64,000 bases of DNA from Patagioenas fasciata (lineage: Eukaryota; Chordata; Aves; Columbiformes; Columbidae), in assembly GCF_037038585.1 (NCBI RefSeq), contig NC_092523.1, positions 46,021,501 through 46,085,500 on the forward strand, given 5' to 3'. Position numbers and translations under genes: made by a program. Positions within the stretch are counted from its first letter, which is position 1; every line of letters starts with the position of its first letter. Positions 47,501 to 59,690 of the stretch are shown piece by piece. The notes below the pieces were generated by a model, which was not told where the DNA came from, ran no database searches, and worked only from the letters and a program-made list of their open reading frames with translations.

Positions 47501-48313
47501 TCAAAACCTTAATTTGTTTGGGTCTATTGCTGCTTTGGAGACCACAAGATGTAACTGGAGGAGCCATGCAAACCTGTTTACAAATTTCTAAGTAGTAGTG
47601 AGTCATACCTAACAGAAAAGTGCCAATTGTTGGCTTAGACAGAGGACATCTTGGAAAAGATGTGTCCTTCTGAAGAGGAGTGAGACGTTGTCCAGCACCT
47701 CCCCTGTCATTGACTAACCCATCAACTGAAATTTGAAGATGCCTCATTTACCCCTTTCTAGTAATTTGGTCCTGTTGTTAACACAGCAAATACATTTGCT
47801 AACGTAGCTCAGCATTAACTGTGTCATCACATAAGAATAGTTTAAAACCATATCACATGTAACTTGCATGTCAGGTAAAGTACACAGTAGGGATAGGATA
47901 CCTAAATCTATAGCCACAACACAAACGTAATTAAAATATTTATCAGACCTAATTGCATGAAGAATATAACTTTATGAAAAGAAAATTGCAAAATCAAGGT
48001 CTTGAGCTCTAGGAAATCTCTAATATAGGTGACCATTCAATCCTAAACCATTACCACCCCTGTGTGCATACTAGCTTTACTTATCCAACAGTAGTACCTT
48101 TTTTTCTCCAGAAAGATTCTAGGCTCTTTTACAGCACTGATTTTTCTTACTTGACCAAAGGCAATAACTGATGAAAAAGTTGTTATCCTCTCTGTAGATC
48201 AGGATGAAACATGATATTTGAGAGAGAACTTCACAATAATTTAATGGTACCCAAGAAATTACAAGAATCATCAATCTCAGATTCCACTCTAGCTCTCAAA
48301 AGGAATACGCTTT
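44584..48313. other. Non-coding stretch between LTR copies 2 and 3
   Basis: Mostly AT-rich. A GC-richer patch at 45230-45500 carries overlapping open frames on both strands without family matches. I see no gene here. Confidence 0.65.
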
Positions 48314-48318
48314 GTCAG

Positions 48319-48997
48319 TGTCCTGGTTTTGTTAAAAACAAGTTTCTTTTTTAGTGAATTTGCCTGTCAGCTAAAGCCTTCATGTTAGCTGCATTTTCCT
48401 GGAGAACCCAACACATGTTTTGGTTAAACCCAGCAATGGAATGCAAACTTATTGATAAGCACGGATGGACATCTCGCAAGAGGGGCAACGAGAAAACTGA
48501 TGTCCGAGAGACTGACCAACGGTGTATAACATTCCATTCACGTGAATACTTCATATAAAAGTGGGAGATCACGAGGATCTCGGCCCTTTTGCCTTTCCCT
48601 TTTTCCCTTTTCCTTTTTTTTTTTTTCCTCATGGCTGACATTAGGAGAGGACCTTGCTGGTTGTCCCTGCAAACTGAGGCCTAGTGAGAGACTGAATCCA
48701 GCTCCGGTTGGCTACAGAGTCTAATCCAGGACTTTGGGTGCTGGCTCTGCAGTTGCTGAGACTGACAAGATTGGTTCTGTATATTTTGTATTATTTTCTC
48801 TATTCTTATTAGTAGCATTAGTAAAACATTTTTAATTTTTCCAACTCTCTTCTCTGTGTCCTTCTTTCCCTCCCGATCGCCTGTCCTGAGTGGGAAGGGG
48901 GGAGAGGGAGGGGCAAAAGGGGGAAGTGGGGGGGAGAGGAGGTTAACAATACATCTGCCAGGGTTTGATTGTCACCCCGCAATCTTAACCCTCGACA
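48319..48997 (+). mobile_element. Solo LTR of the same family, copy 3
   Basis: 679 bp starting TGTCCTGG and ending CTCGACA, with perfect 5-bp duplication GTCAG (48314-48318, 48998-49002). Very close to copy 1, with a longer pyrimidine tract (48590-48630). The TATA box is at 48554-48561. Apparent open frames inside are shared between copies 1 and 3 only because the DNA is; they are not genes. Confidence 0.9.
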
Positions 48998-49002
48998 GTC
49001 AG

Positions 49003-51291
49003 GCATTAACTTTTCTGCTTGTTCCCCCAAACTTCCACCCTTCTTTCTGACAATTCATCCCTTGTTCTGATCTGTCTGTACCCCAGAGCCCTTTAGAGTA
49101 GCCCTCTCATTTTTCACTCCAAAGCACCAATGGCCATTGTGTGCTGACCAAACCCAATTCCAGTGTCTTTACTGCCAGATGCAGCTCTGTTTGAGGCTAT
49201 CTATATCTGAATATGCTTGAAACCTTTCTGCAAGCGACAGCATATTTTTGATAGTAAGGAAATACCACAGCACACCACAGCACTTACTGAATTTTCTAGT
49301 GGGACCACAGTGATAACCAAGCTACGTACAAGGTAGTAAAGTGACTATGATAAAATAATACAAGTCATAGCAATCCATTATTATTTTAACAGTCCAAACA
49401 TTTCAGTAACTCATCCCAGTGACTGTCCTATATGACTGCTTAGGGTACGCTAAAAATCTAGACCTTGCTTACAAGAAATGCTTTGTCCCCACATAATGTG
49501 CAATTTCGTCACCTTTCTACCTATTTTCATTATGAAGGGTTTTAAAAAACAGAGAAATGCAATGAAGTGTTCCTTCTGTGGTCCATGTCAAACAGACTGT
49601 GATCTGTATTGCTGCAACACTAGACAGCTATCAAGACAGGAGATGAAGAAAATAATTACCTTTGTTTTCTGAGAAGAAAGTATGTTACATCCTTTTCCAT
49701 CTTGTCCCTATTGTAATCAGCAGAAAATAAGTTTCATGGAGTAAATAAACTTCAAAACTGCTATTATGTCACATTTTAAGGTCACTACAAGGCAGACATT
49801 TCTGCTGTTCTAAAATATTAGCATTTGTGTAATAACAAGCTCTTTACCTTGATATTGAAAGCAGTGTTCTTGAAGACAGAGAAAGTCCTAGTTTTAAAGT
49901 ATCACTGAATTTCAGATACTGACTTTGTGATTGACTCATTTCATGGTCTGAAGCAAAACCCAGGATCCAAATATAGCCCTCAGAGAAGCCCAGACTCCAG
50001 ATGTGAAAGTTATATTGCAGCCACATCTCTGGTTTCAATTAAAGGCACAGAAGGAACCCTAATTACACCCATGTTTTGGCATGTAGCTAAAGGAAGGACC
50101 AATTCCCAAATGTTACTTATAAAATATATATTTGTCATTTTAAGTATCACATGTACTTTCATAGGGTAAATATTTTCCTGACGCTAGGACCAAATAACAG
50201 GGAGGCATGCTGAGAAGAAGATAGCGTGGGAAAAATATTCTCAGTTCCTGTGAGTCAAAGCTGATCTGTGCAAACACTCCATAGCCAGCCCAGCGGGCAG
50301 CCCCGTAGCACCCGATTCTCTGCTTCCCCCATCACATGCCCAGGCAGGAACAGCAGAAACAGCATCCCTCGGCTATGGGACATCCTCGCACTCTCAGCCC
50401 TGGTCCCAGGCATCGTGCCACCAGCTGAGCAACTCACGATGGAGATGCTGCCCCTGAAAACCTGGGCCTCCTTCCACTGTGGGAGCTTTTGAGGTTCACA
50501 GCTCACAGGCGTTTTCCTAAGAGAGAGCTAAGCATACCTCACAGAGACTAGAAAGAACCTGCTGTACGTAACAACATTACTTTTTTTTTTTCTTGAGAAA
50601 TCCTGATATTGAACAGACAGAACTAAGGACACCACAACTGATCTGGGTAGCCAGATGAGGAAGCAATTGAAACAGAGGAGGTGCTACAGTGAGGACAAGC
50701 AAAACCAATCCAAAGTGTCTGGAAATTATTCTCACACTTTGACAGAATATATTTTAAATTTAGCATTTAATCTGCATTTGTAGTCCACAAAAGTACAATA
50801 CTTTCATGTAAATTGTAAGAGGAAAGCTAAGAAATAAATGCATGTCTTCAGAACTCCTTCCTTTTAAGAACCAAAACTTGTCCTGAGGACGTGGTGTTCA
50901 TGACAGTTACCATCAGTTAAATGTAAAGATCAAAGTCTTGCTAGAAGCCAATGGAATGTAAATTAGAGTCCACAAAAGGAGAAATGCTGTGGTTCTAGCA
51001 TATGAAGTAATTGTCACTTTTGCTTATTGATTCTTTCCAGATACAAATGCATATAACATTACTCATTTAAGCAGACCTCTAACTTCGAATGTCTGCAAAA
51101 TCTGATTTTTATTTAGCTCATAAAACAATTTTTCAGAGCAAAGAAAGAAAACAATATTGTACTTACAATTACTATTAAAAGTGAAAACGAGGAACTTTTT
51201 ATCTCATAGTATTTGTCACTGAAATCTCTAGCTAATATTTACCATGCAGGACAGCTGCATATTCTATAATAAATGAAATAATCGACTGTTT
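49003..51291. other. Non-coding stretch between LTR copy 3 and the CR1
   Basis: AT-rich, with a GC-richer patch at 50260-50510. A pyrimidine-rich acceptor-like site (CTTCCCCCATCACATGCCCAG type) lies at about 50345 but no convincing donor pairs with it. Nothing else recognised. Confidence 0.6.
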
Positions 51292-52050
51292 AAGCTGTGC
51301 TCGGTCCTGCACTTGGGTCGTAACAGCCCCAGGCAGCACTACAGGCTTGGGGAAGAGTGACTGGAAAGCTGCCCGGCAGAGAGGGATCTGGGGGTGTTGA
51401 CTGACAGCCGGCTGAATATGAGCCAGCAGTGTGTCCGGGTGGCCCAAAAGGCCAATAGCATCCTGGCTTGTATCAGGAATAGTGTGGCCAGCAGGACTAG
51501 GGCAGTGATTGTGCCCCTGCACTTGGCACTTGTGAGGCTGTACCTCGAATCCTGTGTTCAGTTTTGGCCTCCTCACTACAGAAAAGACATTGAGGTGCTG
51601 GAGAGAGTTCAGAGAAGGGCAACGGAGCTGGTGAGGGGTCTGGAGCACAAGTCTGACGAGGAGCAGCTGAGGGAACTTGGGCTGTTTAGGCTGGAGAAAA
51701 GGAGGCTGAAGGGAGACCTTATCGCTGTCTACAACTACCTGAAAGGAGGTTACAGCATGGAGGGTGTTGGTCTCAAGTAACAAGCCATAAGACAAAAGGA
51801 AATGGCCTCAAGTTGCACCAGAGCAGCTTCAGATTGGATATTAGGAATGCCTGTTGTCAGGCATTGGAACAGGCTGCCCAGGGAAGTGGTGGAGTCACCA
51901 TCCCTGGTGGTCTTTAAAAGATGTGTAGACATGGCACTTAGAGACATGGTTTAGTGGTGGACTTGGCAGTGTTAGGTTAACAGTTGGACCTGATGATCTT
52001 AAAGGTCTTTTCCAACCTAAATGATTCAGATTTTAGGATTCTAAGATTTC
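51292..52050 (+). mobile_element. CR1 LINE, 5'-truncated 3' end
   Basis: About 760 bp matching the well-known CR1 3' region: coding remnant of the reverse-transcriptase C-terminus ([24 protein letters not shown] frame at 51550-51620), then the GGAACAGGCTGCCCAGGGAA block, then GGACCTGATGATCTTAAAGG and a terminal ATTCAGATTTTAGGATTCT short-repeat tail. The residual frame is broken by a stop at 51778. CR1 is the dominant LINE of birds and reptiles. Confidence 0.93.
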
Positions 52051-55000
52051 CAAATTTGTAACAAATTAAGTAACTTCTCATTTGAGAACCATGGTGTGGA
52101 TTAACTGTGAAGCATCTTCAGAGACAATAAAATAATTCTCCTACTTCTCCAAAGACACTTATCTTGCTGAGACTTGTGCATGCAGGTACTCATCAATCCA
52201 AAGTTGAATGTGAGTATTTGATTACACAACTGACACACAAGTTTGCATACATATCATTATTGTTTTCTCAAAGATACCAGAGTATTGCAGAGCAATATAA
52301 AACACTGATTGTAGTGTTTTTATAACAGCGCATATGGTTAAATATTCCCTTTGTGTTCACAGCTTTAAATTATAATGAACAGCAAGTTTTATAAATAATG
52401 GAGTACTAAGTTTCCCTGAACTCTGTAGATCTTAGAGAACTGTTTGAAAATTAGGTCTGTAGAAAGCAAAGTGTTTTATTAGTAGATTTCAAGTGCAGAG
52501 TTTTTTTACTATGTGTCAGTTGCCACTTCTGTTTACAATGTCTACAAAATCATTTTTGCGCTGAAAATCACTGACAACTACCTTTCATGTTTATTCCTAG
52601 TTACACACTCATGACAACTCCCATCAAAAGTCAATAGCAGGTTTCTGGTTATAGAAGGAATAGGATTAAACCTAACAGATCTGTGACTGCTGTCACAGAA
52701 ATACTGATTTGCATGTTTTCATATTTTGGAAGTAAAATATAACCTTGGCTTTTTTTGTTTTGGGTTTTTTTCAGGTAGGTGTGCATATGTGATGGTAAAC
52801 ACAGAACTAAAGTCATTTGAGATTCTGGAAAAGTTAAATACTATGCATGGGAAGCTAATAACAGGAACTTGTAATCAGTGAAAATGGTTTATCCTGCAGC
52901 AGTGAGGTCATGTCCTTGTAATTTTTCTGATAGGGAAAAATATCTTGATTGAAGAGCTGTATTCAGCCAGAATAGATGGCTTAAGAGGTGTTTTCACAGC
53001 CATCATGCAGCTACTGATTTCGCTTTAACTAGAGCTCACAGCAAAGAAAGCAGCTCTGAAGAAAAGGAGAAATCGGCTACTTTCCCATTGTTCTCTTCCA
53101 CAGTATCTGCTAGGTAGGACCAGCAGGCACCTTCCTTTTTGATTAAATGCTTATAGATGGTTTCTGCTACAAAACCTGTTTAAAATAAACAAAATTGCTG
53201 ATTTGGCCATGTGCACTGTAAATTAGTACCTTCATTTTTTTTTTTTTATTTTGCTGATTGGCCTATTCACAGCCCATCACTTTCAAAATCTGCTTTTTTA
53301 AGTAAGATTTGAGCACACAAAAGCAGTGGATCTTACCTTTGCAAAGCACAGTTCCAGAGGCTATCAACACATCCTGTGAGACCGAATGCTCTATGAGTAC
53401 ATTAGAATACTAATTTCACTGTTATCACTTAGTTGCTCCCTAGCACTTTTCTGGAAAATACAGCAGATATGCATTTAAAACAAAGAAAGCTAGGTAAATA
53501 TGTAAATATGTGAACTTATATTGTCCTTAAAAACACAGGCTTCTTTTTTTCACTAAAATGATGAAGCAAAGTAAAGGTGAGATGTTTTGTGAAATACTGA
53601 GCTTGCACATGTGATATTAAGACAAATTAATGTTGTTAATTAATCACAGTAAATATGCACTTAATGAATAACACTACGCTACTGTTAGTATATACCACCT
53701 CTGTAACAAAACCAAAACTTAAATAAATCAAGAGGCAGATTTTGGCTTCCTGTAGAACATTCAATCTGTGATGCTTGTTATAGTCTCCAGTGCAACTGCA
53801 GGAGTTACCACACCTACAGATCTTTTAAATCCCTCTGTTCCATTTATTCTACTTTTCTTTAAAGCATATGAAAACAACTGAATTTGGATGGAGTGTTTCT
53901 CAGATTACTTTTGCACAGGAGAAGTCAGCACATGCAAATGACAGCAACAGGGAGAAGGCAGCATGCAAAACTAACTCACAGATAACTGCCCTATTCACAA
54001 CATATTCTGTATGTGGAATTTCCCCTTGTCCTTGGTGGCAGTTTCATGTAAAGACTGAGGTGAATATGTAGCCCTGTGGAAAAATAAGCTGAAAATATTT
54101 ATGGGTGGTTATTCAGCTTTGACACGTCTATTTAAAAACAAAAGAAATGTGTGAGACAGACTATAGCAGAAATCTAAGTTATTCCGGTCTAGAAATCTGA
54201 GATCCTTCACAAAGAAATTTCTCAAGCTATTATTAAAATGTAGCTTCTTATTTTAATAATAATTTCAGTGAAAATCAGAGGATTGTTGAGGCATTGATCA
54301 TGAGGCAAAGGAAAATACTTGAAAATACTTTTCCAAAGCTTCAGTAGTGCTGAACAACAGAGAAAAGGTCCAACCTTACAGCTAAAAAATCATCAAACAG
54401 TGGAAGCCTCCCTCGATGCTGCTCCCTCGGTTTTATCAGATGCATTTAGAAAGATTTAGCATTTTCCAAACCATGCATTTTACTGATCCAAGTGCACTAG
54501 CTGCTGAATTGCAGCTTCTTGTAGCAATATCAAACTTGAATATTAAATCCCGCAACAGTAAAAATAATGTCATCCAGCTTTTTTAAAACTCTACTGTCTG
54601 CTTCAGTTCTGGATATTTTAGTGCCAGGCAGAGAGTGGCACAGAAGCACATGTTTGCCTTGAAATGCTTGTAAATTCAATTGAAATTTACTGACTTTTGT
54701 GGCAAGCATTTCAGATTAAGAGATTAAACAGATTAAGAGATTTAGAGAAATGGACATCCAAGAAAGGGTTAACAAAGAACACAATGCAGAATCTCTGCTC
54801 AGATCACCAGCCTCTCAACTGAGGTACAAATTAAGGGTTTAAATATGGAGGTAAAACAAGTAAAATGATTTCAGCAGAGGATTTGGATTTTCTAAAAAAC
54901 TAGAATCATATGGAAAACCCTTACCAAAAATATGTTTGTCATTCAAACTAATACACAATATGTTTCTGTGATACATAACCTGAACTTTGTGCATTGTGTG

Positions 55001-55973
55001 AACCACAGGGTAATTTCCTGGAATTATTCTATGTAGAGTACCTAGAACTGCCCACGGTTTTTCATCTCACAACCTGTATAATTGCATTGACTGCAACAAT
55101 GTTAACATCACAGCATTCTTACTGAAGTCTGAAGGATTACAGCTTTGCTCCATTTCTCAGATAGCATAGTTTTTATCATTTATTGTAGTGCTATTTTGAG
55201 AAATCTGCTGTTCTTATATGAGAAAGAAAAATGACAGAAGGGAGATACAGACAGAATAAAGGAGCAAGGAGGAAAAAACAGAATAAAGTAGACGAGGAAG
55301 GCTGTAGAAAGGCATTAGGATTAAAAAAAAAAGTAAGAAAGAAGGAAAACATGGGTAATAGAACAAAACAATTTGCAAAGGCAGACAGTTCTCTTATTGA
55401 TATATCGCTTTTTCCTTACAAACAAATCCACTGAAGTATGGTGGGTACTCATGCAAACAATTTTTCTGTAATGTGTCACAGTAGCATATAGAAATTATTG
55501 AAATGATAATTTCAAGGAGCTTTTCAGCAATATTTTAGATTTTAGGGGATTTTTTTTTTGTGGTAGTTACAGCTTGTGTTTTAACCAACTCTGTTGGTTA
55601 TATGTTACTCTGTGTTGCACAATTAAGGAAGCATAAGTGTTTATCACCCTGATTCAGCTACCAAGACCAAATATCTACTTCCAGTGTTTTGCCTCACTAG
55701 CATCAAATAGGAGCCAGGGCATGAGACACCTTGTTTTGCTGCATCGTGTGATGAATTTACCCCATGTTAATAAAGAAGTAAAAACTTTCTAGGCTCGAAC
55801 ATTTCACGTTATTTTCTAGTATTTTGTTATAAATGGCATTGACTTGTAAGTTAAAGTCCAGATACACATTGTTCCTGATTTAAGATTTCACAGTTTTATA
55901 TTTTATTTTGTAAAGATATTACACTTCTCCTTTATAACATGTCTATAAGGCACCTCTTTCCTCTCTCCATCAG
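52051..55973. other. Non-coding stretch
   Basis: AT-rich DNA with a 17-bp tandem duplication at 54712 and short A/T runs. A lysine- and arginine-rich open frame at 55231-55434 reflects A-rich sequence. No gene seen. Confidence 0.65.
54712..54745. repeat. 17-bp tandem duplication
   Basis: CAGATTAAGAGATTAAA followed by CAGATTAAGAGATTTAG. Confidence 0.85.
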
Positions 55974-56140
55974 GCCTTTTGAAATACCCGTCAGTGCCAC
56001 GCAGGCATCTGAGATCCCAGATGGAAGCACCACTTACCTGACCTGCATCCCAGAGAGGCAGCATGGAGCTGCACCGGTGTCAGCGACCACTGGCAGCTGC
56101 AAGCCACCAATAACCTCCTCCTGCTGTGCCACCAGAGAAG
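55974..56140 (+). other. Exon-like GC-richer island of unknown identity
   Basis: A strong polypyrimidine acceptor (CTTTCCTCTCTCCATCAG) is followed by 167 nt that are open in one frame and end at GAAG|GTAAGG. The predicted peptide (PFEIPVSATQASEIPDGS, later ATTGSCKPPITSSCCATRE) is not recognised. On the minus strand the same island has a consensus donor CAG|GTAAGT at 56038/56037, which could instead end a non-coding 5' exon of GUCY1A1. Either reading is unproven. Confidence 0.3.
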
Positions 56141-59100
56141 GTAAGGAACTACAAGGGCACTCCATTCTTTGTTCCCAGTGTGGCAATTTATGCTTCAGTG
56201 CTGGGAGTCTTTGGGTTTCAGTCTTCAGGCAAAATGAGCACAGAACACAGCATAAGAACTTTGCTCTATAGGCTGCGGCTCCAAATGAGAGAGTCAGTTA
56301 AGGAGAAGCAGCAGCAGGTAGGAATGGGGAAATGACAGCTGGCCAGTGGACATGAGGTGCCAGTCGTCCTTGAAGGCTGAAATCTGAACCCTAAAGTGGC
56401 ACCAAGGACTGTTGAGGATCTCGGCTGCATTGCCTTGACTAAGAGATGGGGTCATCTCAGATTTACTAGGTTGAGAACCAAAACTAATATCAAATGTAAT
56501 TGTTAAATATCTTTGTCTCAACACTTCAGCTTGTGCAATAACAGATAAACTACCCAGATATCACAACACTCACTCTTAGTGTAGGAGCCGTCCCCCATCA
56601 AAGACCCTTCAAGTACTATTTCCCACCAGAATGCTAAAGAACAACAACTCTGTATGTGCGGTTTTCTAAATCTGTAAAATGTGCATCCATCACTGAACAC
56701 CTGAGGTTTTTTTCATTATATTGGGAAACAACATTCATTTCAAAAATGGGGCCAGGTAATAGAATGTCTCCAACTTGCTATGTTGCATACTGGTGCTGTG
56801 AATAGCAGCTCCAAGCCAGCACAGAAAACAGTTCAGCCTTTTCAGAGGTGAAAGGGCAGAGGCACTGAACAGTGAACTGTGGGAGAAAATCTAAAAACGA
56901 ACCAAAATCCAATTCTGGCCCTAGCAAGGCCATATATACTCAGAGGATCACTTCAAATAGGTTTTGAATGTCATTTGAATATCATCCTGAAAAGAAATGC
57001 TTCTCTGACTGGCAAGTTAAATTTGTTATTAACTGGGTTCTTGATCAAAGAGCTCTCTTAACAAATAATAGGTTGCACTTCTGTGTTTGTTTATGTATGT
57101 GCACGGAAAGAGGATGCTACATAGGAAGTTCTCCCTTTTTCTAGAAATCTGTGGAATTCCAAGATGAAAAGTTTGAGGGACCATGTGTATAGTTGGGGCA
57201 GAGGGAGAGAATGGGAGGCATGAGGATATAACCAGAGACCTAAGTTTAATGGTAAAGAAAGGTAGTATCTCTGTCATGAAGATTTTCCTGCCAAGATGAA
57301 GACAATATTTTTTAAGCCTTTTGTTCTTCTGGAGTATCTGGAAGCACCATGAATCTTGCAGACTGTGCACTCTCACCAGGTTTAAAAAAAAGAGGAAAGA
57401 AAGTTTGCTGCACTGTGTATAGTCTTTCTGTGCATGGGGTCAGAAACTTTTGACATTTCTGCTTACAGTTTAGGTGATGTTGAAAATTCAAAACATTTGT
57501 TGTAAATATTTGTACTTGGTAAGTTCCAACGAGACAAAAGTGCTAACTTTACAAGTATCCTGTGACAATGGAGAAATGAAGTCCCCACAGTATCACAAGC
57601 ATCTTTGCAGAATATTCATGTTGTAAACCTTTGCTCTGGGTGTTCAACTCTGTTTATAGTAGGCATCTAAAACCCACACTCCCCATAATATATTAAACAG
57701 ACAACAGGATTGCATTCCTAAGTAACACAGCTTCTTTGCTGCAAGACAGGGTACCAAACCTAAGTTTAGCATTAAAGATTTGAATACATTTATTAATATT
57801 TTACTAAAGATTATGAGGGTTTTCCATGGTTGTAGAGTAACAGCTGGGAAAGAAAACAGCGAGAATATGTTATATAAATACTTGCAAAACTGCCTTTTTT
57901 TTGCATATTTATTTCAGCATTTCACAGATCAGCCATTTACAATACAGGGCATTACAAAAACTGCAATAAAATCCAACCATATTTTTTTAAATACACCAAC
58001 CCCATTAGATGCTTTTCTGCCACTACTACTCTAATTTCATTTTCTTATTTATTTCCTATTCCAATTTATTGTTAACAAAAATCTGCCCACAACATGGGCA
58101 GGAATAGATGTTCTTTTTTAGCTCTTGCTACATGTAAAGTCATAATCCTGTGTTCCATCAGTACTCCTTACTCTTCACAGTTTCAAGGTCTATTTGAAAA
58201 GATACTTTTAACTTGTAAGTCCCCTCTATGTATTGTTTAAACCTATTTTTGCTTAGAACTTAGTATTGCTTAGAACTGCAAGTTATAATCTTTTCAAAGA
58301 GAAACTGGAAGATATGATGAAATTACATTTCATATATTATATTAATCAACAACTGAAAACATTTTTTACTGGTATTTAATAGTACCAGCCTCTGATCTTC
58401 TAAGAGAATAATTATCTTCTCATGATGCTCACCACCACCATCATCTCAAGCATGGCATCGTTGTACACTTCAAACTTTGACTTAGCTGTTCTAAAACTTG
58501 ATATAGTTATGGTCAATGACTTTTTCCACATATAGTTGACTAATATGCTGGATCGCCCACAGATCTGGAGCGTGTGACATGCAGAGCAAGTGCAGAGCTG
58601 ATCTAAGTTGATATTAATTTTCAGATCAGCTGTAAATGTTCGGTATCATACTACAAATGTAGTTTCTGCCTCGTTAGCCCATCAAAATGTTTCACAAGCC
58701 ATGCTACCTTCTGGCTGAAAGACTGGTCCCCTCTATGCTATTTCATTGCCACCACACAACCAAATGTTTTTGTCTGGGAAGCAAACTATTTTAATACCTC
58801 CTAGCATTCATGTAGGCCACCATTCAGTCAGCGAGACTGATACTTTGTCAACATGGGAAAATTCTTATGAAGCCTTTGCTTAAATGGAAATACTAGTATT
58901 TAACCTTCTGTCTGGTGAGTTCATCCTTGGGCAGGTTGCTCAGCAGAGAAATTGTGCCAATGTTAACTTACATTCTGCTTTTTCTTTATCACTGTTGCTA
59001 GGTGTATTATTTATTTTAACTTCCCAGAAGGCTAAAACTAAGATCAGGGCCATATACAAATATACAGTGAAAGATTATGTCTGATCTGAAGGGTTTGTCC

Positions 59101-59672
59101 TCTAAATAACTAAGACAGAAAAATGGGATATGAAAGGAAGCATTACAATGTCTCTTTCAGAAGTGAGGAAATAATGCATGCTGGGGATCACAGAAGAAAG
59201 ACTGCAGCTGAGCCAAGAAGTGAATCCAGATCTCTTGAACACAGCGGCATAAGGTTTTTGGCCAGGAGTTCAGTAGATCTGAGTCATTTACAAAAGTCAG
59301 GTCAAAGACCTTGTCAAAATTTGCAGCCAGATTTTAAAAATAACAATGGGACTGAAACGCTTGCACATTTCTACAAGCAAAATTCAAATAGATTTTGCAG
59401 GTAGGATTCAAAAAAGGGTGTACATAATATATATATAAAAGCAGAACAAGGAAGGTGTCCTCACCTTATAGCTTCACGCCTAACACACACCAGGTTTAAC
59501 TTCTTTCTCTCATATCTGAAGGCTCTGTAATTGCTAATAGGAAAGGCATTTCCTCTTGGCTGGTTTTATTAATATCATGCAACCTGTTTGGGAAGCTCTA
59601 ACTGCATCGAAATATGCATTTAACTAGATCTAAAATTAATTGTAATTATTGCTGTCATGATTTTCTGACTTT

Positions 59673-59690
59673 AAAAAAAAAAAAAAAAAA
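59673..59690. repeat. Poly(A) run, 18 bp
   Basis: A homopolymer without a recognisable retrocopy attached. A similar 18-bp A run lies at 59938-59955. Confidence 0.85.

Noticed and set aside
48351-48641. Open frame sharing its C-terminal peptide with one at 12752-12940
   Set aside because: The similarity comes from both lying in copies of the same LTR, which is non-coding DNA.
51232-51795. 187-codon minus-strand frame over the CR1
   Set aside because: It is the antisense of a CR1 3' end, not a gene.
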